Positions 7,116-12,462 of a stretch of DNA of 15,387 nt are shown here, piece after piece. A program made the translations under genes and the position numbers. The notes beneath the pieces were generated by a model. The model saw nothing but the letters and a program-made list of their open reading frames with translations. It was not told the DNA's origin and did not search any database. The stretch is taken from positions 1 to 15,387 of the forward strand of contig CAMTXX010000009.1 in NCBI GenBank assembly GCA_947085825.1, read 5' to 3'. Within the stretch, counting starts at the first letter, position 1. Every line of letters starts with the position of its first letter. The DNA is from JAOUFP01 sp947085825 (GTDB lineage Bacteria; Nitrospirota; Thermodesulfovibrionia; Thermodesulfovibrionales; UBA6898).

Positions 7116-7707
7116 AATTGTCCTTTATGAAAACGGGGCTGTCAGGGGAAGACTGCTTTTGTCTGAAGAAACTGTTAAAAGAATACAATGCAAGGCAGGC
7201 AACTGGGTCTGGTTCCATAAAAATGGGACACTTTCCAGTTGTGAACTTTCAGGCGAGACCATAATCGAGGAAATATCATGCAGGGCAGGCACAAGGGCCC
7301 ACTTCCATGAAAACGGCAGACTGATGAGATGCCACCTTTCCGGCAACAGCATTATCCAGGGCGTCCCTGCGCGCGCCGACACCTTTGTGCTTTTTCACAA
7401 AAACGGGACCCTGTCGGCATGCAGGCTTGATAAAGATTATTTCTGGAGTGGTATCCGGTGTAAGGAAGGGAGGTGGGTCGGATTTCATGATAACAGTTCT
7501 CTTAAAAGATGTATTGTTGCTGAGGATATCATAAAGGACGGGCTGCTGCTCAGAAAAGACAGTTGGGCGGCGTTCCACAGAAATGGGGTTATCGAAAATT
7601 ACAAACTCACCAAAGACGACTTTATACAGGGCATTGAATATAAGGCAGGCGATTTATTGATCTTCGACGAAGAAGGCAGGATTATAGAGAAGGTGACAAT
7701 CCCTTGA
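7090..7707 (+). CDS. 30-residue-repeat protein B, tandem paralogue of protein A
   Basis: The protein has 205 residues: the initiator Met, six 30-residue units (2-31, 32-61, 62-91, 92-121, 122-151, 152-181) and a 24-residue cap (IEYKAGDLLIFDEEGRIIEK...). The unit matches that of protein A, with FHKNGTL/FHENGRL turns and Cys often at unit positions 3 and 20. It begins inside protein A's 3' end in another frame, with GGGAG at 7077-7081 eight nt before the ATG. Because A has its own cap and B opens with a complete unit, these are two genes from a tandem duplication rather than one frameshifted gene. No signal peptide, membrane segment or catalytic motif is visible. A scaffold or binding role is conceivable, but nothing in the sequence proves it. 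Confidence 0.8.
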   Translation: MCGASGQNKIVLYENGAVRGRLLLSEETVKRIQCKAGNWVWFHKNGTLSSCELSGETIIEEISCRAGTRAHFHENGRLMRCHLSGNSIIQGVPARADTFVLFHKNGTLSACRLDKDYFWSGIRCKEGRWVGFHDNSSLKRCIVAEDIIKDGLLLRKDSWAAFHRNGVIENYKLTKDDFIQGIEYKAGDLLIFDEEGRIIEKVTIP

Positions 7708-7723
7708 ATATATGTTTATCAAT

Positions 7724-7861
7724 TTATTCGTGACTTACGGTCTGGATTTTACCGGCAGTGATTTTGTATTCGCGCAAAACTTTTGAATCCTCTACCGCGC
7801 CCCAGCCGCTTTGCTTCAGCTTCGGGTCAATCAGTTCCGCTCCGGTTTCCGCTTTGTTCAT
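7724..7861 (-). pseudogene. Truncated 5' end of hsdR (type I restriction subunit R)
   Basis: The ATG at 7861 begins MNKAETGAELIDPKLKQSGW, the start typical of type I restriction endonuclease R subunits, and continues with the family's KVLREYKITAGKIQ. The match stops at about 7742, where a stop (TAA, 7724-7726) follows four unrelated residues, so only ~41 genuine residues of a protein near 800-1,000 remain. The nuclease and helicase domains are gone, so it cannot work. It keeps a ribosome-binding site (GGACAGGA) 22 bp downstream of the ATPase stop, showing the original operon order. The break at ~7741 is the left edge of the restriction-modification remnant. Confidence 0.75.
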
Positions 7862-7883
7862 GATTTTTGATTATCCTGTCCCG

Positions 7884-9059
7884 TTATTTTTGCCAAATTG
7901 TATTTATTCCTGTAACCGGTATAGCTTTAATGCCGGGCGACAGAGTAGTCAGTTCTTTCCCTGTATCCTTTGCCGGTGGCAGGTGAATGACATACTTGTC
8001 AACTTTGTAACGGGAAACAGCGCGGCTCAACCTGTTTAGAGACGCCCCCATTTCCGGCCTGACGGAACGGGCAGCTTTCGCCTCCATAACAATAAGGCGT
8101 CCGTTGCCTTCAGGCACAATAAAATCCACTTCCAACCCCTGCTGGTCACGGAAATAATATATCTCTTTTCGTTTACCTGTATTCAGTTGATGTTTGATAA
8201 TTTCAGAAGCGGCAAACCCCTCAAATACCGGCCCTAAAAAAGTCGAGAGGTGAAGCGCCTTTTTCGTCTCTATTCCAAGAAGATAACAAACAAGCCCTGA
8301 ATCTACAAAATAGATTTTCGGAGATTTTATCAGCCGCTTCCCGAAATTTTCGTAAAATGGAGGCACAACTATTATCTGCCCGCTGATTTCAAGTATATTT
8401 AACCATTCACTTAAAGTGGGAACTGAAACGCCAAGCGGGGCCGCTATATCGGTTTTATTAAGAATACTGCCTGCGCGGCTCGCAAGAAGTGAAAGAAACC
8501 TGCGGAAGGTCGCGAGGTCTTTAATCGCGCTTATCGCCCGCACATCGCGCTCAAGATAAGTCTGGATGTATGAACGAAACCACACTGAAGCAGACCCTGG
8601 TTTCGCGAGTATCTCCGGGAAGCCGCCCGCGAGCATAGAAACCTTTTCGCTTTCACTTAAAGACATCGGCAAAAGATGAAATACCGCCACCCTTCCCGCC
8701 ATAGATTCAGAAACTCCTTTCATAAGCGGCGCGTCCTGCGAACCGGTCAAATACCACTGCCCATACCGGTCAGGATGGCTGTCAATCAGGGTGCGAATAT
8801 AATTGAACAGCTCCGGCACATTCTGAATTTCATCAAAGATTGCCGGCAGCTTTACTTCTTCAATAAATGAACGGGGGTCCATCCTCACGCGGGAAATTAT
8901 GTCAGGGTCTTCGAGTAAATAATACGAAGCTTTCGGAAAGAGTTTTTTAAAAAGAGTAGTCTTTCCCGCCCTTCGCGGCCCGGTCAAAAGAATAGCTGAG
9001 AAGGCCCGTGAGGCTTTGATGATCTCTTTTTCTATGGAGCGGTTTATATAACGCATCAT
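7884..9059 (-). CDS. AAA_14/DUF4143 ATPase
   Basis: The protein has 391 residues, a normal family length. The N-terminal AAA domain has Walker A GPRRAGKTT (27-35), Walker B AIFDEIQ (73-79) and the sensor-like YLTGSQ (103-108). The middle region (~180-225) looks like a winged helix. The C-terminal DUF4143 part carries EVDFI (310-314) and EAKA (326-329), the acidic-acidic-lysine spacing of PD-(D/E)XK nuclease-like folds. The family is widespread and mobile; its biochemical role is unsettled. Start: two adjacent ATGs (9059 and 9056), with the first placed 4 nt after a -10 box, so the mRNA is probably leaderless. It sits between the hsdS remnant and the hsdR stub and is the only gene of the old restriction locus region that remains intact. 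Confidence 0.9.
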   Translation of the reverse strand: MMRYINRSIEKEIIKASRAFSAILLTGPRRAGKTTLFKKLFPKASYYLLEDPDIISRVRMDPRSFIEEVKLPAIFDEIQNVPELFNYIRTLIDSHPDRYGQWYLTGSQDAPLMKGVSESMAGRVAVFHLLPMSLSESEKVSMLAGGFPEILAKPGSASVWFRSYIQTYLERDVRAISAIKDLATFRRFLSLLASRAGSILNKTDIAAPLGVSVPTLSEWLNILEISGQIIVVPPFYENFGKRLIKSPKIYFVDSGLVCYLLGIETKKALHLSTFLGPVFEGFAASEIIKHQLNTGKRKEIYYFRDQQGLEVDFIVPEGNGRLIVMEAKAARSVRPEMGASLNRLSRAVSRYKVDKYVIHLPPAKDTGKELTTLSPGIKAIPVTGINTIWQK

Positions 9060-9063
9060 GAGT

Positions 9064-9092
9064 ATTGTAAACTACCACTTTAGAAAACTCAA
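9064..9092 (-). promoter_or_regulatory. sigma70-type promoter for the ATPase gene
   Basis: On the minus strand, TTGAGT (9087-9092) is followed by a 17-nt spacer and TACAAT (9064-9069), then ACTC and the ATG. The -10 matches five of six consensus bases. Expected initiation falls at or next to the start codon, implying a leaderless transcript; no Shine-Dalgarno is present. Confidence 0.6.
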
Positions 9093-9116
9093 GCGATATT
9101 TGAGATTTTATTTGCT

Positions 9117-9546
9117 TCACGATTTTAGTTTTTGCCCGGATTCAGTTTTTTCAGGTGTACGCCCACGGTAATCAATGAAGCGAATATGGCTCTCAATCGT
9201 TGTGTCCAACCACCCATCCCCTGGAATTGGCAAAGACACTCTGCAAATATGACTCAAAAAGCTCGCGGGCGTTTTACTGATTCTTTTCTGCGTTTTTTTG
9301 CCGTGGTAATGGCCACAAACGCCTTGTCCAGAATACCAACAATCCGCTTTTGTTCGGGGAGGGGAGGAATTTGTACACTTATAGAATAAACCTCGTTTCG
9401 ATTTATCCCGGGCTTTACACCTTTTGCTAATTTGGGCAGTTCGAGATTACCCATAGATTCTGCTGAAGAGCCCAAAAAGGAAACAATTATCTGAAAGAGC
9501 TTTATTTTAAATGCCATAATGCCAAGCCTAACCCTCCCACTCCCAT
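9117..9546 (-). pseudogene. hsdS remnant (type I specificity subunit), frameshifted
   Basis: From 9546 downward the minus strand encodes the end of a target-recognition domain (KLAKGVKPGINRNEVYSISV), then the conserved HsdS linker IPPLPEQKRIVGILDKAF. The frame breaks in an A7 run (9293-9299). The next frame continues NAEKNQ, a stop (9274-9276), then NARELFESYLQSVFANSRGW, the usual HsdS helix. A third frame (9117-9218) gives IESHIRFIDYRGRTPEKTES, the start of another recognition domain, before a stop. At least two frameshifts and one stop make it non-functional. HsdS normally sets DNA target specificity for HsdM and HsdR; no hsdM is present here. Confidence 0.8.
9365..9546. repeat. Direct repeat copy 1 (hsdS-derived)
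   Basis: Positions 9365-9529 match 10765-10929 at a constant offset of 1,400 bp with about six mismatches in 165 bp. Similarity continues beyond an 8-nt versus 2-nt difference into CACTCCCATA. The two copies are in the same orientation and flank the toxin-antitoxin and membrane-protein genes. Confidence 0.9.
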
Positions 9547-9562
9547 AATCGTTTGTGCTGTG

Positions 9563-9850
9563 TTAGCGGCTGTTCTTTGCGAGCAAATCCTTTTTAAAAC
9601 CAGCAAAAGCTGCCTCTTCAATATCTAATCTTTCCTGAATGATACGGTTAAGCCAATTTTCTAATTTTGTCTCTCGATGTAAACGGGCAAAAAATGCTGC
9701 TCGCACCGCTAATGTTGCAGGGAGTGATACAGCGGTCTTCTTTAATCTGCAGACCTTGATAGGTTTTTCCCATGCAGTTTTATCTTCTGCTTGAGCAATC
9801 ACAAGACGATCAATTTCTTCTTCGGTCATAACTTTTCGTTTTGTCTTCAT
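9563..9850 (-). CDS. Antitoxin of the BrnT-like pair (BrnA/CopG-like)
   Basis: The protein has 95 residues. A charged N-terminal half is followed by a short strand (TAVSLPATLAVRA) and two helices (FFARLHRETKLENWLNRIIQERLDIEEAAF), consistent with a ribbon-helix-helix DNA-binding antitoxin that would neutralise the toxin and repress the operon. The start at 9850 is preferred over 9859 because its ATG overlaps the toxin stop as ATGA, with GGATGGGA just upstream. The stop codon TAA lies within CCGCTAACAC, a sequence also found at the edge of the attC-like hairpin. The toxin-first gene order matches brnT-brnA loci. Family assignment rests on layout and general motif, not a strong signature. Confidence 0.65.
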   Translation of the reverse strand: MKTKRKVMTEEEIDRLVIAQAEDKTAWEKPIKVCRLKKTAVSLPATLAVRAAFFARLHRETKLENWLNRIIQERLDIEEAAFAGFKKDLLAKNSR

Positions 9851-10098
9851 ATTTCCCATCCTGTTATAATTCGGACAACATTGCCCGGGTTGAGTTGAAA
9901 AATTATTTTGAGCTTACGCCCCCCAATTGTTTTACCAAGAAGTTGATAACGATCTTTGAATGTTTTGTTCCTGCGTACCTCGAAATTTGAGAAAAAGCAT
10001 TCAACAGCTTCTTCAAAAGTAACTCGGTGAGCACTAAGCTTGTTGCTGTCGAAATCATACTCGAAGTCTGCTGGACTAAAACGATTCCAGTCAACCAT
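9847..10098 (-). CDS. BrnT-like toxin
   Basis: The protein has 83 residues. FEYDFDSNKLSAHRVTFEEAVECFF matches the BrnT opening (aromatic-Asp, Lys, His then SFEEA), and DRYQLLGKTIGGRKLKIIFQL with VVRIITG matches its central and final strands, so a small RelE-like ribonuclease fold is likely. The usual C-terminal SAR motif is replaced by GWE, a divergent feature. BrnT toxins inhibit translation by cleaving RNA; that activity is inferred here. A perfect TATAAT (10104-10109 on the minus strand) lies 5 nt before the ATG and no Shine-Dalgarno is visible, so the message may be leaderless. It is coupled to the antitoxin by a 4-nt overlap. Confidence 0.7.
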   Translation of the reverse strand: MVDWNRFSPADFEYDFDSNKLSAHRVTFEEAVECFFSNFEVRRNKTFKDRYQLLGKTIGGRKLKIIFQLNPGNVVRIITGWEI

Positions 10099-10103
10099 GT
10101 TTT

Positions 10104-10109
10104 ATTATA
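10104..10109 (-). promoter_or_regulatory. -10 box TATAAT upstream of the BrnT-like gene
   Basis: The minus strand reads TATAAT-AAAAC-ATG. The hexamer is a perfect -10, but no good -35 occurs 16-18 nt upstream. If used, transcription would start at the start codon. Confidence 0.35.
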
Positions 10110-10145
10110 CTCTACTTTATAGTTCTTTTTCTCTCGCAAAGAATT

Positions 10146-10217
10146 GACGCTAACGTTTCCGTTGCAAAAGAAGACTGAAGGGTTTGAGCATCAGCCTTTT
10201 GCAACGTGTTAGCCGTC
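10146..10217. repeat. 72-nt hyphenated inverted repeat, attC-like
   Basis: The outer arms are GACGCTAAC (10146-10154) and GTTAGC-C-GTC (10208-10217). The inner arms CGTTGCAAAAG (10160-10170) and CTTTTGCAACG (10196-10206) are perfect 11-bp complements, and the loop holds a further CTGA/TCAG pair. Two nested stems, with the outer one made of RYYYAAC/GTTRRRY-like boxes, is the layout of an integron attC site. The asymmetric spacers (5 nt versus 1 nt) and the boxes' departures from consensus make this only a resemblance. A transcription terminator between the two flanking minus-strand units is the alternative. Confidence 0.5.
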
Positions 10218-10266
10218 TGTTGCAGGCAGTTTTTTAGTAGAACCGTCGTCCCCCTTACGGCTTTAT

Positions 10267-10653
10267 TCACTTAAGCCAATCAACCACAAACGCGATAGTT
10301 ACAAATAATAACGGAGTTACCATGCCGGAGAGAAAAGAAAAACGAACACGACCACATAGGCTTGAGTCTGTTGTTTTTAACAGAAAGAAGTAATTCGGAA
10401 TCGAACATATAAAGGTAGCCAAAGGAAACAATATAAAAGGAAAAAATATAATTGGTCGAACGGGATAAGGAAGAATTGAACCCGTAGAAGCCAAAACCAT
10501 AGAAATGAGGATGACTTCAACAAGTGCCAAGAGAATGAATCTCCCGATTTTTGTATGGACAGATGTCCCAACAATTCGAATAATGAGAAATTTCTTTAGC
10601 AATGTTCCAAAAAAGACAGTTGCTGTGAGTATGATTGAAAGTCCTATTGCCAT
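10267..10653 (-). CDS. Small multi-pass membrane protein, unknown family
   Basis: The protein has 128 residues and about four hydrophobic segments (~2-25, 38-58, 66-92, 106-125) joined by short basic loops; it is an inner-membrane protein of unknown role. The ATG at 10653 lies 2 nt after the stop of a tiny upstream ORF that encodes a perfect signal peptide. Adding one base near 10659 would join the two frames as AYAQE-IDMAIGLS. So this is either the downstream part of one gene broken by a frameshift or the second cistron of a pair. The weak AGGA before this ATG, against a strong GGAGGAG before the small ORF, favours the former. Confidence 0.6.
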   Translation of the reverse strand: MAIGLSIILTATVFFGTLLKKFLIIRIVGTSVHTKIGRFILLALVEVILISMVLASTGSILPYPVRPIIFFPFILFPLATFICSIPNYFFLLKTTDSSLCGRVRFSFLSGMVTPLLFVTIAFVVDWLK

Positions 10654-10655
10654 GT

Positions 10656-10739
10656 CTATTCCTGCGCATATGCAGATGAGGGTAACCCCAAAATAGTTAT
10701 CAAAGTAAATACAAATGCCACGTTTCTATTTTTTAGCAT
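10656..10739 (-). CDS. 27-residue signal-peptide ORF upstream of the membrane protein
   Basis: The ORF starts MLKNRNVAFVF, continues through a hydrophobic core and ends PSSAYAQE, a textbook signal peptide with an AYA cleavage site and almost nothing after it. GGAGGAG at 10747-10753 lies 7 nt before the ATG, the strongest ribosome-binding site of the island. A lone signal peptide makes little sense, so it is most likely the original N terminus of the membrane protein gene that now starts at 10653. Confidence 0.55.
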   Translation of the reverse strand: MLKNRNVAFVFTLITILGLPSSAYAQE

Positions 10740-10764
10740 CTTATTTCTCCTCCTTTTGACTGCA

Positions 10765-10959
10765 AGGAATTTGTACACTTATTGAATAAACCTCGTTTCG
10801 ATTTATCCCGGGCTTTACACCTTTTGCTAATTTGGGCAGTTCGAGATTGCCCATAGATTCTGCTGGAGAGCCCAAAAAGGAACCAATTATTTGAAAGAGC
10901 TTTATTTTAAATACCATAATGCCAAGCCTGCCACTCCCATATATTTTGAAAATAATCAA
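10765..10959 (-). pseudogene. Second partial hsdS copy
   Basis: The minus strand encodes IYGSGRLGIM, then the same recognition-domain tail as copy 1 (NLELPKLAKGVKPGINRNEV), breaking off after ISVQIP, just where the PLPEQ linker should follow. It then runs into unrelated sequence and stops. The nucleotide match to 9365-9546 is about 96%. The upstream frame stays open to about 10990, but similarity to HsdS there is unclear. It has no functional domain left. Confidence 0.75.
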
Positions 10960-11267
10960 ATCTGCCCTTGCATAAAAAAGTGCACAGAGAAAATCATAAA
11001 AACTGCCAATTTTCTTTTATTATCAATATATTGCCTCTGTGTTCTCTGTGGTTAATTGCAGTTTTCGGGTTAAGGGGGAATTACTGAAATTTCTTCTTGT
11101 CATATCTAACTTTCCCGTGTCCAGCGCTATTTGTGTCCAACGCTCAGTTAACTTAAGAGGGGGATTAGAGGGGGCGTTAAGAGGGGGAACATGGAACCGT
11201 CCTGCTTTAAGTGAGATGAAACACAGTTACCAATAAATTTGTCGCACACCCGGGACTGAATTGCGCC
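10960..11267. other. Gene-free repeat region
   Basis: I see no credible gene here. CACAGAGAA (10983-10991) and TTCTCTGTG (11042-11050) form a 9-nt inverted repeat with a 50-nt gap. CGTGTCCAGCGCT and TGTGTCCAACGCT (about 11117-11145) form a short direct repeat. Three GGGGG tracts follow at 11159-11187. The region marks the right edge of the accessory island. Confidence 0.5.
11155..11187 (+). repeat. Three regularly spaced G5 tracts
   Basis: GGGGG occurs at 11159-11163, 11170-11174 and 11183-11187, each preceded by AAGA or TAGA (units like TTAAGAGGGGG). Another GGGGG tract lies about 90 bp upstream. Repeats of this kind are common in intergenic DNA of some bacteria. With a fourth tract the plus strand could form a G-quadruplex, but only three lie close together. 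Confidence 0.5.
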
Positions 11268-11297
11268 TTGACAATTAATCGGACTGAAAGCTATGCT
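11268..11297 (+). promoter_or_regulatory. Probable sigma70 promoter for the glycosyltransferase operon
   Basis: A perfect -35 TTGACA (11268-11273) is followed by an 18-nt spacer and TATGCT (11292-11297), four of six consensus. The -35 and the bases after it read TTGACAATTAATC, as in the trp promoter. The predicted start near 11304 gives a leader of about 87 nt to the ATG at 11391. Confidence 0.5.
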
Positions 11298-11377
11298 TTT
11301 TTGTATGACTGTATCATGTTTCTCCACTCTCGTGTTCAATTACAAGGTGATATTGAAGATCAAATGCTTCAGTAGAA

Positions 11378-11390
11378 ATTCCTCAGGAAT
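11378..11390. promoter_or_regulatory. Palindrome ATTCCT-C-AGGAAT abutting the glycosyltransferase start codon
   Basis: ATTCCTCAGGAAT is symmetrical and ends at the base before the ATG. Its AGGA is the only ribosome-binding-like sequence and sits unusually close to the start. It could be an operator or a weak mRNA structure over the ribosome-binding site; chance is also possible. Confidence 0.3.
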
Positions 11391-12431
11391 ATGAAGATAC
11401 CCGTATTAATACCGGCCTATAATCCCGACCGGACTCTTTTGTCTGTAGTAGAGGGCGCGACCAAACAAGGCTTTGAAACAATTATTATTGTGAACGATGG
11501 CAGTGATGCCGAAGCTGATCATGTTTTTGAGAAATTGGAGAAAACAGAAGGCTGCCATGTCCTGCATCACGCAGTAAATCTTGGTAAAGGTCGGGCGCTT
11601 AAAACCGGATTCAATTATTTCTATCTTAATTTTCCTGACTCGCCCGGCATTGTGACTGCGGACGCAGACGGCCAGCATCTGCCGGAAGATATTGCAAAAG
11701 TCTCCAGGACTTTCATGAATAATTCAAAAGCAGTGGTTTTGGGCTCAAGAACCTTTGACAAAGGAACTCCGCGGAGAAGTCTCATAGGCAATACCATTAC
11801 AAGATATGTGTTCAGGTTCCTGGTCGGCAGAAAAATATCAGATACACAATCAGGGTTGCGGTGTATTCCGCGGCATATTGTCCCTGACCTGATAAGGCTG
11901 GAAGGTGAAAAATACGAATACGAAATGAATATGCTCATCTCAACAAAAACAAGTCATACAGTGATAATTGAGGAGCCCATAACGACTGTTTATATTGAAA
12001 ATAACAGGTCGTCTCACTTCAATCCCTTTCTGGACTCAATGAAGATTTACTTTTTATTGCTGAGGTTTTCCTTTTCATCTGCCTTTGCAAGTCTCATAGA
12101 TTTCGTCATTTTTTCCATATCTTTCAGTATAAGCAGTAACATACTAACAAGCATAATATTGGCGAGGTTAGTGGCGGGAAACGTAAATTTCTTTATAAAT
12201 AAAAACCTGGTTTTTCAAAACAAAAACTCTGTTGCCGGCACTATAATCAGATATTATATGTTGTTCATTGTCATGGGAGTCCTTGCTTTCATATCAATCA
12301 AAACCCTTGCGGGTTTTGGAATGAATGTGATTGCTGCCAAAGCGCTTACTGAGACAGCGCTTTTTTTTGCCAGCTTTTCAATACAGAGAGATTTTATCTT
12401 TTTAAACAGCAAAAAAACAGATGCAGGCTGA
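11391..12431 (+). CDS. Family 2 glycosyltransferase fused to a GtrA-like membrane domain
   Basis: The protein has 346 residues. The GT-A domain (1-~215) shows VLIPAYNPD at the N terminus, VNDGSD (34-39), the metal-binding DADGQH (91-96) and the DTQSGLR motif (151-157) typical of polyprenyl-phosphate sugar transferases. Residues ~225-338 form four hydrophobic segments with the GtrA-type sequences NFFINKNLVF and IQRDFIF. The fusion suggests a sugar is transferred from a nucleotide donor to undecaprenyl phosphate and the lipid-linked product is flipped, for glycosylation of envelope polymers. The specific sugar is not evident. Its stop lies just before or within the start region of the radical SAM gene, so the two are co-transcribed. 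Start: the family's usual MKIPVLIPAYN, though the ribosome-binding site is poor. Confidence 0.9.
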   Translation: MKIPVLIPAYNPDRTLLSVVEGATKQGFETIIIVNDGSDAEADHVFEKLEKTEGCHVLHHAVNLGKGRALKTGFNYFYLNFPDSPGIVTADADGQHLPEDIAKVSRTFMNNSKAVVLGSRTFDKGTPRRSLIGNTITRYVFRFLVGRKISDTQSGLRCIPRHIVPDLIRLEGEKYEYEMNMLISTKTSHTVIIEEPITTVYIENNRSSHFNPFLDSMKIYFLLLRFSFSSAFASLIDFVIFSISFSISSNILTSIILARLVAGNVNFFINKNLVFQNKNSVAGTIIRYYMLFIVMGVLAFISIKTLAGFGMNVIAAKALTETALFFASFSIQRDFIFLNSKKTDAG

Positions 12432-12462
12432 TATGGATTCACTTAGAGGCATTAATGCTGAA

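Noticed and set aside
6483..7707. One repeat protein split by a frameshift
   Set aside because: Protein A carries its own C-terminal cap, protein B begins with a complete unit and its own ribosome-binding site, and both have exactly six units, so two genes fit better.
6483..7707. 90-nt periodic DNA as a CRISPR-like array
   Set aside because: The period comes from coding repeats with drifting codons, not identical repeats with unique spacers.
7758..8039. 93-residue plus-strand frame
   Set aside because: It is antisense to the hsdR stub and the ATPase C terminus and has no family resemblance.
9525..9569. A complete second attC site next to the antitoxin gene
   Set aside because: The GCTAAC and GTTAGGC boxes are present, but the sequences between them do not pair, so at most it is a damaged half-site.
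10505..10696. 63-residue plus-strand frame over the membrane protein
   Set aside because: It is the reverse of a hydrophobic coding sequence and has no ribosome-binding site or motif.
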